This document shows, piece by piece, positions 54,020 through 62,455 of a stretch of DNA of 64,000 nucleotides. Under the pieces are notes generated by a model that was given only the letters and a program-made list of their open reading frames with translations, searched no databases and was not told the origin of the DNA. The stretch covers positions 1 through 64,000 of the forward strand of contig PKFB01000059.1 in the NCBI GenBank assembly GCA_002919305.1, in the 5' to 3' direction. The translations under genes were made by a program, and so were the position numbers. This DNA comes from Actinomycetales bacterium (GTDB lineage: Bacteria; Actinomycetota; Actinomycetes; Mycobacteriales; Micromonosporaceae). How positions within the stretch are numbered: the first letter of the stretch is position 1; every line of letters starts with the position of its first letter.

Positions 54020-54779
54020 TTTGTCCTCGCCGATCGACTCCGAGGCGTGGGAACCGGAACCGGTCACGCACCAAGTGATGACACCCGCCGAGGGGGCCCG
54101 GCACATGAGCGAGGAGATGCGGTCCCACTTCGGGATCGATTTCGACCCCTCGGTCCTGCCGGACGGTGAGCTGCTGTCGGTGGACACGTTGACGTTGACC
54201 AGCCACACCGGTACGCACGTCGACGCGCCTGCCCACTACGGCACCCGGACCGCCTACGGGAGCCCACCGGCCACCATCGACCAGGTCCCGCTGGAGTGGT
54301 TCTACGGGCCCGGTGTGGTGCTGGACCTGCGAGAGGCGGGGGTGGGGACGGTGGACGCCGACTTCATCCGCCGGGAGCTGGACCGTCTGGGGTACACGCT
54401 CAGCCCAGGGGACATTGTGCTGCTCAATACCGGTGCAGACCGGTGGGCCGGTACCCCCAAGTACTTCACCGACTTTGTGGGGCTGGACGCGTCGGCGACC
54501 GCGTTCCTGCTCGACGCCGGGATTCGCGTGATAGGCACCGACGCGTTCAGTGTGGACGCACCGTTCCCAGTGATGCTCAACACCTACACCCGGACCGGTG
54601 ACCGCACCGTGCTGTGGCCGGCCCACTTCGCCGGGAGGGAACGGGCGTACTGCCAGATCGAACGGCTGGCCGCGCTCGACACGCTACCCCAGCCGTACGG
54701 GTTCACGTTCTGTTGTTTCCCAGTCAAGATCGCGCGCGGCGGGGCCGGCTGGGCTCGTGCCGTGGCGCTCATTCCCTGA
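54006..54779 (+). CDS. Cyclase-family (PF04199-type) metal-dependent hydrolase
   Basis: A 257-aa protein. The metal-binding signature of the kynurenine-formamidase/cyclase family is present as SHTGTHVDAPAHYG. IDLSSPID opens the fold and VIGTDAFSVDAP follows later. Relatives include bacterial kynurenine formamidase and accessory enzymes in aromatic polyketide clusters, so hydrolysis or ring-shaping of the intermediate is possible. ATG 54006 has GGAGGG 5 nt upstream, inside the end of the monooxygenase gene. Confidence 0.85.
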   Translation: MRIIDLSSPIDSEAWEPEPVTHQVMTPAEGARHMSEEMRSHFGIDFDPSVLPDGELLSVDTLTLTSHTGTHVDAPAHYGTRTAYGSPPATIDQVPLEWFYGPGVVLDLREAGVGTVDADFIRRELDRLGYTLSPGDIVLLNTGADRWAGTPKYFTDFVGLDASATAFLLDAGIRVIGTDAFSVDAPFPVMLNTYTRTGDRTVLWPAHFAGRERAYCQIERLAALDTLPQPYGFTFCCFPVKIARGGAGWARAVALIP

Positions 54780-54858
54780 CCTTCCGCGGTCCCACGACGC
54801 CCACGTCGAGATGACGGGTGCGTGCGGTGGGGCCGCGGCTATACGTTGAGGAGAACCA

Positions 54859-55296
54859 ATGTCTATTACCTTGCCGTCCACCGTCAGCGAGGACCAACTA
54901 CACCTGGAGGTCGCACGGTTCTACGCGCGACACCTGCAGCTTCTTGACGACGGTGACGTGGATGAATGGGCAGCCACCTGTACCGATGACTGCGCCTTTT
55001 TGCTGCCGGGCATGACCGAACCGGTACGCGGCCGGCAGGCGCTGGCCGCCGCGGTTCGGAAGGTGCGTGAGGAGCTGGCGGCCAAAGGGGAACGCCAGCG
55101 CCACCTGCACGTTATGACCACGGTGACGCCACGGGAAGACGGGACCTTCCGCGCCCGCTCCTACGGGCTGGTCATCTCCACGCAGCGGGGTGGCGACCCC
55201 CGGCTGCACCGGATGTGCGTGTGTGAGGACGTGCTGGTCCGCACCGCGGACGGGTGGCAGGTCCAATCGCGGCGGGTCACCCGCGACGACCAGTGA
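54859..55296 (+). CDS. SnoaL/NTF2-like protein of the polyketide cluster
   Basis: A 145-aa single-domain protein of the cone-shaped NTF2-like fold. VARFYARHLQLLDDGDVDEWAATCTDDCAFLLPG and DVLVRTADGWQVQSRRVTR are characteristic. The family includes SnoaL-type polyketide cyclases, hydroxylase components and ring-hydroxylating dioxygenase beta subunits; this one resembles the ones in aromatic polyketide clusters. AGGAGA precedes the ATG. Last gene of the rightward operon. Confidence 0.85.
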   Translation: MSITLPSTVSEDQLHLEVARFYARHLQLLDDGDVDEWAATCTDDCAFLLPGMTEPVRGRQALAAAVRKVREELAAKGERQRHLHVMTTVTPREDGTFRARSYGLVISTQRGGDPRLHRMCVCEDVLVRTADGWQVQSRRVTRDDQ

Positions 55297-55337
55297 CCGC
55301 GGCTGGCCGTAGAACCGAACGCGCTGGGAGCGCAGCC

Positions 55338-55370
55338 ATCAGGGCCCGGGCTTAAAGAGCCCGGGCCCTG
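55338..55370. terminator. Bidirectional terminator between the two PKS operons
   Basis: TCAGGGCCCGGGCT and AGCCCGGGCCCTGA form a perfect 14-bp stem with loop TAAAG, between the convergent operons. The strongest hairpin in the cluster. Confidence 0.85.
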
Positions 55371-55466
55371 ATGCGTGGTGGTGGAACGGTGGATGGCGAT
55401 ACGTGATACGTGGAGTGGGTGGAGTGGAGTGTCCGGGTGTGTGCCACCCGGACACTCCTAGGGAAG

Positions 55467-55745
55467 TCAGGAGAGGGGTTCGAAGATGTCGGGCTCCGCG
55501 GTGGCGACCGCCGAGATCTCGCGTACCCGCTCTTTGAAGCCCTCACTGGCGATCGCGCGTTGGTGGCTTTCGGCGTCCTTCCAGCGAGCCAGCTCAATGT
55601 AGACGTCGGGTCGACGGATGGAGCGGTACAGCTGGTGGTCGATGAAACCGGGCTGGCTGCTCATGTACTCGGTGATCCGGCCGAGCAGCCGTTCGAACTC
55701 CCTGGGTTCACCGGTGACGATCAGACGATTGATGATCGTGGGCAT
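55467..55745 (-). CDS. ABM-domain (antibiotic biosynthesis monooxygenase-like) protein
   Basis: A 92-aa ferredoxin-like alpha-beta barrel protein. RLIVTGEPREFERLLGRITEYMSSQPGFIDHQLYRS and ELARWKDAESHQRAIAS match the ABM family, which includes cofactor-free quinone-forming monooxygenases such as ActVA-Orf6. It could oxidise an anthrone-like intermediate. GAGGG lies close to the ATG. Last gene of the leftward operon, 75 bp after the ligase. Confidence 0.9.
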   Translation of the reverse strand: MPTIINRLIVTGEPREFERLLGRITEYMSSQPGFIDHQLYRSIRRPDVYIELARWKDAESHQRAIASEGFKERVREISAVATAEPDIFEPLS

Positions 55746-55820
55746 GGCACCCTCGTTTCTCTTGTGATCAGCGGTTAGGAACCTGTCAATGAGCCCACCC
55801 GGCCGCCTGCGGTGGGGCGG

Positions 55821-57383
55821 TTACGGGACGGGATTCTCAACAGCGTCCGGGGCACGGATGAGCGCCCGAAGGTCACGGCGCTGCACCTTGCCGTTAGCGG
55901 AACGAGGAATGGCCGCGACAACGGCCACCCGATGCAGGTGCTGGTAGTACGGCAGTTGGGCGTTGGTCCAGGCCGCGATCTCGTCGGGAGAAACCGAAGA
56001 TGAGTCGGGGCGCAGGACCACCAGCGCCGCTGCCACCGCTCCCCGTAGATCGTCCGGCAGATCGACCACGACGCAGTCAGCGACCGCAGGATGCCGGGAC
56101 AGGACCATCTCGATCTCCGAGGGAGCCACCAGCCAGTTGTCGCACTTGAACACGTCGCGGATCCGGTCGACCAGGAACAGGCGACCGTCCTCCAGATAGC
56201 CGACGTCACCGGTCTCCAGCCAGGCGTCGGCGGGCAACGGCGGCGCGCCCGCGTACCCGAGCATGCGTTGCGGGCCGCGTACCTGAACCTCGCCGCGGTC
56301 CCCCTCAGGCAGAACAGTGCCGTCGGTCAGGTCCACGATCCGGCATTCGGTGCCCTCCAGGGCCCGCCCCACCGAGCCACGGCGGTAGTCGTGGGGGCCG
56401 TCCGAATGCGTCAACGGTGACATCTCGGCCAGCCCGTACCCCTGGATCACCGGGATACCGAACTGCTCCTCCAGCACCGGCCCGGTGTTGGGAGGCAGCG
56501 CCGACCCACCCGACAGGATGGCGATGACCGTCGACAATCGCAGCGACGGCAGGCGGGGATCCCGCGCGAGCCGTCCCAGCCGCACCGGCAGGCTGTAGAA
56601 GTGGGTGGCCCCGGTGGCGTTGGCCAGCGCAATGGCGTCGACGGCGTCCTCCTGGGGACACAGCACCTGGGTCGCGCCCGCGTACACCGCCGAGTTCATG
56701 TGCATGGGGTGGTACGTGGGCAGGTGGTTGAGGGTGATCGAATCGGGCCCCAACTCATGGGCCTGTGCCACCTGGGCGGCGTTGACGGTCAGATTCCGGT
56801 GGGTGAGCAGCACCCCCTTGGGTGGCCCGGTGGTGCCGCTGGTGAACTGAATGCAAACCACCGAATCCAGGTCGCGACGCTCCTCACCAGCGGCGTTGTC
56901 AGCCCGCGCCCGGGAAGCGTCATCGAGGCTGGTCGCCAGCTCATCCAGGGTCGGCAGCGTCTGGTCCGGCTCGCGTGCGAGCAGTGCGAGCGCACGCAGG
57001 TCCGGCAGTCGGTCGCGGACCGACTCCACCCGCGCACAGACCTCCGGTGTGCCGATCACCACCTCGGCCCGGCTGACTCCCACGACATGCGCGAGCCCCT
57101 CCGCGGGTAGCAGAGGGTTGATGATCGCCACCACGCCGTGTGCCCGTGACACCGCGTAGTAGGCCGCGGCGAACTCGGGAGTGAGCACATTGGTGACGCC
57201 AACGACGGCGCCGGGACGGATGACGGTACGCAGAATGTCAGCCCAGCGGGTCGCGAGCGCGTTTAAATCGGCGAAGGTGAGCGCCTGGTCGCCGTACCGC
57301 ACGGCGACCCGCTGGCCGGCGCTTTGCGCCGCGTCGGCCAGCAGGTCGTCCAGAAACCGCGCCGGACTGGGCTGCTCAGACAC
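55821..57383 (-). CDS. Acyl-CoA/acyl-ACP ligase (AMP-forming)
   Basis: A 520-aa adenylate-forming enzyme. The core motifs are FTSGTTGPPKGVLLTHRN (A3), YGLAEMSPLTHSDG (A5), DAWLETGDVGYLEDGRLFLVDRIRDVFK (A7-A8) and SANGKVQRRDLR with the catalytic Lys (A10). It may activate a starter acid or load a chain onto CoA or the ACP. GTG 57383 has GAGGAG 7 nt upstream and overlaps the aromatase/cyclase gene by 8 nt; the longer frame upstream is out of context. Ligases are uncommon in simple aromatic type II clusters. Confidence 0.93.
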   Translation of the reverse strand: MSEQPSPARFLDDLLADAAQSAGQRVAVRYGDQALTFADLNALATRWADILRTVIRPGAVVGVTNVLTPEFAAAYYAVSRAHGVVAIINPLLPAEGLAHVVGVSRAEVVIGTPEVCARVESVRDRLPDLRALALLAREPDQTLPTLDELATSLDDASRARADNAAGEERRDLDSVVCIQFTSGTTGPPKGVLLTHRNLTVNAAQVAQAHELGPDSITLNHLPTYHPMHMNSAVYAGATQVLCPQEDAVDAIALANATGATHFYSLPVRLGRLARDPRLPSLRLSTVIAILSGGSALPPNTGPVLEEQFGIPVIQGYGLAEMSPLTHSDGPHDYRRGSVGRALEGTECRIVDLTDGTVLPEGDRGEVQVRGPQRMLGYAGAPPLPADAWLETGDVGYLEDGRLFLVDRIRDVFKCDNWLVAPSEIEMVLSRHPAVADCVVVDLPDDLRGAVAAALVVLRPDSSSVSPDEIAAWTNAQLPYYQHLHRVAVVAAIPRSANGKVQRRDLRALIRAPDAVENPVP

Positions 57384-58152
57384 CCGCCCGCTCCTCGGCG
57401 TACGCCTTGGCACAGCGGAGGCTGTTGAGGCTGTTGGCGGACAGCACGCGACGCAGGTACCGGCGCGCGTCCTCCACTGTGGTGCCCGGCCCCAGGATCG
57501 ACAGGGCGGACGGCTTGATGGTCGCGGTGTGCCGCGCCTCGGCCACCACACCTTCCCGGGTCACCGTGAACTTCCAGTGCCCGGTGTGCGCGTCAAGCAA
57601 CGCGGGCAGCTTGATCTGCTTGTAGACGATCAGCTCCTCTGGGAAGCACAGACGCACCGAGCGGGTGGTGTGTGAGCTGCCGTCGGGCGTCCGGGTGTCC
57701 ATGTCGAAGAACTGAACGTTCGGAGTGTCCTCGGTCAGGACGATCCGGGAGACATGGTCGACGCGCTGCGGCCACTTGTCCGCCTCGTACAGGAAGCGGT
57801 AGACGTCCGAGAGCGCTCCGCCGATGAACAGCGGGTCAGCAAAGGAAATGGTCAGATCGGGATCGGAGACGGCGGGCAGCAGATCATCCTTCAGGTCCTC
57901 CAAGGCGGAGGCGTCCCGTGGCACCACACGGGTGGAGACGGTCTCCCGCTCGGCGTCGAGGATCCAGACCCGGACCTCCTCCCCGTCCTCGAGGGGCTGG
58001 ACGTGGACGACCGAACGGAAAAACTGCGGCCAGGTCGTCACGTCGGCGAGCGGGTCAAAGGAGCCGTCGGTCACTGAGGTGGCGGAACCGGCGGCTTCGG
58101 TCAGCCCCGCGCCCTGACGGGTGGGGGCGAGTACGGAACTGTTATCAGGCAC
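57376..58152 (-). CDS. Polyketide aromatase/cyclase (SRPBCC fold)
   Basis: A 258-aa protein with one full START-like domain (about 100-250: DPLADVTTWPQFFR precedes it; VYRFLYEADKWPQRVDHVSRIVLTEDTPNVQFFDMDT lies in it) and a shorter similar region before it. Di-domain aromatase/cyclases such as ActVII are about 315 aa, so the first domain here is reduced by roughly 50 residues. It would fold and aromatise the first ring. GTG 58152 has AAAGGA about 7 nt upstream. First gene of the leftward operon. Confidence 0.9.
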   Translation of the reverse strand: MPDNSSVLAPTRQGAGLTEAAGSATSVTDGSFDPLADVTTWPQFFRSVVHVQPLEDGEEVRVWILDAERETVSTRVVPRDASALEDLKDDLLPAVSDPDLTISFADPLFIGGALSDVYRFLYEADKWPQRVDHVSRIVLTEDTPNVQFFDMDTRTPDGSSHTTRSVRLCFPEELIVYKQIKLPALLDAHTGHWKFTVTREGVVAEARHTATIKPSALSILGPGTTVEDARRYLRRVLSANSLNSLRCAKAYAEERAGV

Positions 58153-58228
58153 GGCAGCGTCCTTTCCCCGAGACGATCGCCGAGGCCGGATGACACCCGG
58201 CCCACATCGGTTCTGACCGTGCCACTAC

Positions 58229-58290
58229 TTCCTTGAAGTCGGCTAAAAACGGTATAGAGGAAACTTCCTGTAATTCGGAATAATTTCCTG
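58229..58290 (-). promoter_or_regulatory. Promoter region of the aromatase/cyclase operon
   Basis: AT-rich stretch upstream of GTG 58152. On the plus strand TTCCTGTA occurs twice, 20 bp apart (58265-58272 and 58285-58292); on the minus strand the nearer copy ends 8 bp before a TATACC-like -10. GGAA-N2-TTCC and GGAA-N4-TTCC pairs overlap the copies. Further in, the minus strand has GACTTCAAGGAA (58229-58240), identical to a block in the SARP repeat region (49802-49813). Joint control with the other operon is likely, by SARP or another factor. Confidence 0.5.
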
Positions 58291-58393
58291 TATATTACAT
58301 ATCTAGAAATTTGGGGAGAGGGTGTGTGGGAGAGGCGAGCGCGAGCAGGAAGACGTATCGCGAGCCGCGCCGAACCGGGCGGAGACAACGAAA

Positions 58394-58420
58394 GGGGCCG
58401 ACCGCGATGCGGTCGGCCCC
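58394..58420 (-). terminator. Terminator of the AA10 oxygenase gene
   Basis: GGGGCCGACCGC and GCGGTCGGCCCC form a perfect 12-bp stem with loop GAT, 87 bp downstream of the minus-strand stop at 58507. It isolates the polyketide operon from the oxygenase gene. Confidence 0.8.
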
Positions 58421-58506
58421 CACGTGTGGCCTGGGTTTCCCCACAGTGTGTCCGAGCCGTCAGCCCGCAGGGGCGGTAACACGGGCCTCAGGCTGCGGAC
58501 CGCTGC

Positions 58507-59571
58507 TCAGCCGCAAGACACGTTGGTGATGTTGGACGAGTTGCCGTTGGCGTTGAAGCCCACGCTGTACGTGGCTCCCGGCGCCAGAGTTTGGCTCCAC
58601 GATGGAGCCGTCACTGTGACCAGTGAGCCGCTCTGGCTGAATGTGCCGTTCCACCCGCTGGTGATGGTGACACCGGAGTCCACGGTGAAGCGAGCCGTCC
58701 ACGGGCTGATCGGCGCGGTGCCGGTGTTCCGCAGCGTCAGCGTGCCCTGGAAGCCGCCGTTCCAGGTCTGGGTGACCGTCGCGGTCGCCTCGCACTGACC
58801 GTTGCCACCCGGCTGGGACGGGCCGGTGGTGGGGCCGTCGGTCGGGCCGCCGGTGGGACCGCTGCCGGGGCCGATGCCGGTCACCTCACCGTTGCCGCCG
58901 TCGAAGACCACGTCAGAGCAGCCGTAGAAGGTCTCCGTGCTGTCGGAACGCTCCCAGACCGAGTAGATGATGTGACGCCCGCTCTTGTTCGCAGGCAGCT
59001 GTCCGGTCCAGTAGTAGTGACCGTCGTTGGTGCCAACCGCACCCCGCTGCGGCGGGTTGGTCACCGACAGGAACGGCGTCTCCTCCAGGTCGTCCCAGGT
59101 CAGCGGCTGGTTCGGGTTGAAGCCGTCCTTGGTGATGTACATCCGGAAGGTGCCCGGGTGGTGCGCCCAGTTGCTGTACCGCCATTCAATGGTGGCGCCG
59201 GCGGTCAGGTGGGTGACCGGCCAGTCAGACCGGGCGAGGTTGTACCCGGAGAAGGTCGTGTTACCGCCGCTGCATAGCTGCCCGTCGGGGATAAAGCCGC
59301 GCATCCGGCCGGCGCCGTCCGAGCGCAGCACGCTGAACCAGTTGTAGAGCGTGTTGTCGCCGCTGATGGCGACCGCCGCGGCACAGGCGGGGTTGTTCGG
59401 CACGATGTTGCCCTGCGGGGTCAGACCGTCTCGCCAGCACAGGTATGTGCGGCTACCCGGGACCATCATGGCGCCGTGCGCTTCCGCTGTGGAGGGAGTC
59501 AACACCGACAGGGCTCCCGCCACCAGCACAGCGGCGACAGAGGACGCTGCCACCCTGCGTAGAAGTTTCAC
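58507..59571 (-). CDS. Secreted lytic polysaccharide monooxygenase, AA10 plus CBM2
   Basis: A 354-aa copper enzyme that cleaves crystalline cellulose or chitin by oxidation. GTG 59571 has GAGGAGA 6 nt upstream and gives a signal peptide cleaved after STAEA, leaving His32 as the mature N-terminal copper ligand (HGAMMVPGSR). The second histidine is in SNWAHHPGTF (137/138) and the axial Phe in TFYGCSDVVF. A Gly/Pro/Thr linker (GPTGGPTDGPTTGP) joins the AA10 domain to a C-terminal CBM2 (QCEATATVTQTWNGGFQGTLTL ... NITNVSCG, flanking disulfide). CBM2 favours cellulose. Single gene with a palindrome-rich upstream region. Confidence 0.95.
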   Translation of the reverse strand: MKLLRRVAASSVAAVLVAGALSVLTPSTAEAHGAMMVPGSRTYLCWRDGLTPQGNIVPNNPACAAAVAISGDNTLYNWFSVLRSDGAGRMRGFIPDGQLCSGGNTTFSGYNLARSDWPVTHLTAGATIEWRYSNWAHHPGTFRMYITKDGFNPNQPLTWDDLEETPFLSVTNPPQRGAVGTNDGHYYWTGQLPANKSGRHIIYSVWERSDSTETFYGCSDVVFDGGNGEVTGIGPGSGPTGGPTDGPTTGPSQPGGNGQCEATATVTQTWNGGFQGTLTLRNTGTAPISPWTARFTVDSGVTITSGWNGTFSQSGSLVTVTAPSWSQTLAPGATYSVGFNANGNSSNITNVSCG

Positions 59572-59677
59572 GTGATTCTCCTCGTGGTACGGGGGGTACC
59601 GCGGGAAGGCGATATCACGCCGTCCCGCATGGAGGTGCGGACGCCAGTTACGGACGAACCGCGTTGAAGTGCTGAAG

Positions 59678-59692
59678 TCGCGATGATCGCGA
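59678..59692. promoter_or_regulatory. Palindrome 1 upstream of the AA10 gene
   Basis: TCGCGAT-G-ATCGCGA, a perfect 15-bp palindrome, 106 bp before the GTG start. Candidate repressor site. Confidence 0.5.
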
Positions 59693-59708
59693 AGATGGCA
59701 CGACAAAT

Positions 59709-59727
59709 GCGACACGTTCCGTGTCGC
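59709..59727. promoter_or_regulatory. Palindrome 2 upstream of the AA10 gene
   Basis: GCGACACG and CGTGTCGC form an 8-bp inverted repeat with a 3-nt spacer. Related words CACGACA (59698-59704) and TGTCGTG (59743-59749) flank it, giving a wider nested symmetry. Confidence 0.5.
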
Positions 59728-60036
59728 GACCTAGACGGCACGTGTCGTGTCTTCTCGACTGTGTTTGTACGCGGTCTGGCTCCGATGCTCCGTCGCGGTA
59801 CGTTGGCCCCCGACCGCCACGGTTACAGACATTGCATCACGGGGCGCGTTGTCAAGACAAGAGGAACGACTGGGGACGGAAAGCGCTTCCGGGGACGTGG
59901 TTCACGGCTTCCGGCGGCCATCGTGAGTGGTTAAAGCCCTGATAAAGGAAACCTTTTGAAAATCATTCACGTTTGTCGGGTCCACGGATCCCATGATCAA
60001 CCGTGGACCCGACCGGTGGACCGTGATGCCTTGGCG
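59728..60036. other. Remaining gap between the AA10 and methyltransferase genes
   Basis: No gene supported apart from the regulatory palindromes listed separately. The methyltransferase gene ends into this gap from the right; its terminator is probably the imperfect GGGTCCACGG/CCGTGGACCC hairpin near 59978-60013. Confidence 0.45.
59878..59891. promoter_or_regulatory. LacI-family-like site upstream of the AA10 gene
   Basis: GGAAAGCGCTTCCG has the central AAGCGCTT typical of LacI-family operators (CebR/CelR sites in actinomycetes have a similar GAGCGCTC centre). It lies about 305 bp before the start, so it may serve a distal promoter or DNA looping. Confidence 0.45.
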
Positions 60037-60735
60037 TTAACTCGCGTTGTGCCACCGCATGGCGCAGATGAACGGATCGATGTCGTCGGTGAACTCCGCT
60101 CCGGGGAACCACGCGGCGTACTTCTCATGGAAAGCCGACCGGCTCAACGGTCGGTTGGTGCGGACGTGATGCATCCACGCTGGGTGCTGACGCAGCCGCA
60201 GCACCGTCCAAGCATCCCGCAGCGACCGGCGTCGACGGAGCGTTTCGTAGGCGTCCTGGACGCCTAACCAGCGGTGCCGCAATGTTGAGGCGGGACCGGG
60301 GGAGACCACGTCCACCACCACCAGATGACCTCCCGGCGCTACCAGTGAGCGCACATGGCCGAGCACCTTGTCAGGGCCGTGCTCTCGGAACAGGTGAAAG
60401 AGCGTGTTCACCGACAGCACCAGGTCGAACTGGCCATCCCGAGCGGGATCGACATCCAGCAGGCTCCGGATCTGGTAGGAGACGTTGGGGTGGGCGCGTT
60501 TGTTTTTAGCGATATTGATCTCCCGGCTGGAGATGTCCACCGCCAGGACCTCGGTGCAGCGTTCGGCCAACAAGCCGGTGAAGCGCCCGGATCCGCATCC
60601 CAGGTCAACACCTCGGCCACCGCTGTCAGGCAGGGAACGCACCAGATAGGGCCGGTAGATCTCGTCATTGATCTCGGCGTAGCGCTCGTACAGCTCGGCG
60701 AGCGGATCGAACAGCGCTGTCTGTGAGGTTGCCAT
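60037..60735 (-). CDS. Class I SAM-dependent methyltransferase
   Basis: A 232-aa methyltransferase. Motif I is GVDLGCGSGRFTGLLAE, then EVLAVDISSREINIAKNK, FDLVLSVNTLFHLFRE and VAPGGHLVVVDVVSP. The remainder (RHRWLGVQDAYETLRRRRSLRDAW) is basic. The ATG at 60735 follows AAGGAG by about 7 nt. It lies downstream of an ABC-transporter operon on the same strand, but 311 bp away, so co-transcription is uncertain. Substrate unknown. Confidence 0.91.
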   Translation of the reverse strand: MATSQTALFDPLAELYERYAEINDEIYRPYLVRSLPDSGGRGVDLGCGSGRFTGLLAERCTEVLAVDISSREINIAKNKRAHPNVSYQIRSLLDVDPARDGQFDLVLSVNTLFHLFREHGPDKVLGHVRSLVAPGGHLVVVDVVSPGPASTLRHRWLGVQDAYETLRRRRSLRDAWTVLRLRQHPAWMHHVRTNRPLSRSAFHEKYAAWFPGAEFTDDIDPFICAMRWHNAS

Positions 60736-61046
60736 GGGCGGCTCCTTGAGAATCTGTCGTGCTCCGGCCCCACGTGGACCGGAGCAGTGGGGGGGACAAG
60801 GGCGTCCGGGTGGGACCGGGACCAGAGACGGTGCCGCCCGGTTACGACTCGCGGCGGCCCGTCTTTGATCAAAAGCCCCGGGTGTGCAATCCCGGAGCGG
60901 GATGACGATCCGGGAAGCGTGAAGAGCGAGGCCGGTGACCGTGCCCCGGATCGGGACATGGCCACCGGCGACCGATGACGTACCGAACCTGAGTCAGGAC
61001 CCGCGCCGCGATCACATCACGGTCAGCGGCGTGGTCGAAACGACGA
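60736..61046. other. Gap between the methyltransferase and ABC operon
   Basis: No gene seen. CTCCGG...CCGGAG (60767-60785) is a small inverted repeat near the methyltransferase start and may be part of its promoter or a terminator for the ABC operon. Confidence 0.4.
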
Positions 61047-62237
61047 TCACTGGGAAGGCTCGAGCCCAATCGATTCGTCGATGAACTCGTTGGTGGCCAG
61101 GTCCTCAGCGGTCAGATCCTCAGCGATCTCAACCCGCTGCCCGATGAAGATCGGCCGCACAATGTCCAGGATCTGCTGGACCCGCTCCATGTCGAAGTCA
61201 CCGACGGTGTCGTTGTGGCCGTTGCTCAGGATGCCGTGCTCCAACATGGCATCGACGGCGTACGCGGCCCGCTCAGGGGTGTAGGGGTAGCCGTTGTAGG
61301 CGTCCACCAGCTCCACGATGAGCTCGTTGGTCGGCTCCGGATCAGCCGCGTAGTCCCGGGCGGCGCGCTGCAGCATCGGCACCAGCCGCTCCAGGCAGGG
61401 AGCGAGTTCCTCACGCCGTTCGGGGTTGATCCCCAACGCCGCCGGGTAGTTCGGGTAGCCGGCGTCGCTCACCAGCGCCCATCCCACCTCGCGGTTCCAC
61501 TCCTCCAGCTCGTTGGGGTAGGAGTAGACCTCGTTGGTGAGGTAACCCTGCTGCACAATCCGGCCCTGCTCAGCCACGAAGCGGCTCGGGCTCCCGTCGT
61601 AGGAACTGTCGATCTGAGAGCGACGCAGAATACCGGCGCCGACCAGGAACTCGATGTAGGTCGAGCCGGGGAAGTACAGGACAGTGGTGTCGGTCTGGCC
61701 AATATCCGCGATCGTCTGGAATTGCGGATAGGTCTCCGGGTCCCACAGCAGCACCAACGGAGACAGCTCCATGGGAGCGAACACCGCCTGCATGGGGTAC
61801 TCGGCGCTCAACTGCACCGCACCGTCGATGTCGACGGTACCGAGGATCACCTGCTCGTCGCTGTGAACGAACGACGCGGCCGACTGGTAGTTGTTCACCG
61901 CGCCGCCAGCGCGGATCTCCAAACGGACCCCGGTGTCGACCCCGCCGTCTACCAGCGTCGCCGAGACGCTGCCGCGTTCGGCGTCGACCTCGATGTCATC
62001 ACCCAACAACCGGTAAACGGCGCCGTACTCGGCCTGCGGAGTCCAGTCCGTCTGGATCACGATCGGGTTCGGGCAGACACCCGCGAGTGTCTCCTCCGCG
62101 CTCGCCGTCCGTTCGGCACTCTGCCCCCCCTCGGGGCTATCCTCGCCCGAGGAGCAGGCGGTGACCGTGAGCGCAAGCGTCATCAAACCCGCCGTTACTC
62201 GGAGCAGACGGCGGGAGGTGCGGTGGGGGGACGGCAT
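61047..62237 (-). CDS. ABC importer substrate-binding lipoprotein, NMT1/THI5-like
   Basis: A 396-aa binding lipoprotein. ATG 62237 has GAGGAG just upstream and gives a signal with lipobox TVTAC (Cys28). A longer frame from GTG 62315, with AAGGAG 10 nt before it, would put 26 extra residues before the signal. NPIVIQTDWTPQAEYGAVYRLLG opens a periplasmic type II fold of the kind found with nitrate, sulfonate, taurine or pyrimidine-precursor importers. It follows the permease gene by 218 bp and completes the importer. Ligand unknown. Confidence 0.85.
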   Translation of the reverse strand: MPSPHRTSRRLLRVTAGLMTLALTVTACSSGEDSPEGGQSAERTASAEETLAGVCPNPIVIQTDWTPQAEYGAVYRLLGDDIEVDAERGSVSATLVDGGVDTGVRLEIRAGGAVNNYQSAASFVHSDEQVILGTVDIDGAVQLSAEYPMQAVFAPMELSPLVLLWDPETYPQFQTIADIGQTDTTVLYFPGSTYIEFLVGAGILRRSQIDSSYDGSPSRFVAEQGRIVQQGYLTNEVYSYPNELEEWNREVGWALVSDAGYPNYPAALGINPERREELAPCLERLVPMLQRAARDYAADPEPTNELIVELVDAYNGYPYTPERAAYAVDAMLEHGILSNGHNDTVGDFDMERVQQILDIVRPIFIGQRVEIAEDLTAEDLATNEFIDESIGLEPSQ

Positions 62238-62455
62238 GAGCTCCTCAAAGACATCAGTACCGTTTGAGTACCCGCCGCGCCCCGTGGCCCACAGAGCCGC
62301 GATAGGCGATTTCACTTCTTGACCACTCCTTTGCCGAGGCCGCCCGCGATTATCGGTTTGGGCGATGCGTCGGGCCCAGCGTCAATTCCTGCGGGACGGC
62401 CGTGTGGATATGACACGTGGTGGTGCGTAGGCGTCGGCCATGAGGCCGAACACCG

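Noticed and set aside
58229..58292. Classical 11- or 22-bp SARP repeats at the aromatase/cyclase promoter
   Set aside because: The best repeats are 20 bp apart and share only part of the TTCAAG core, so I list them only as a candidate regulatory region.
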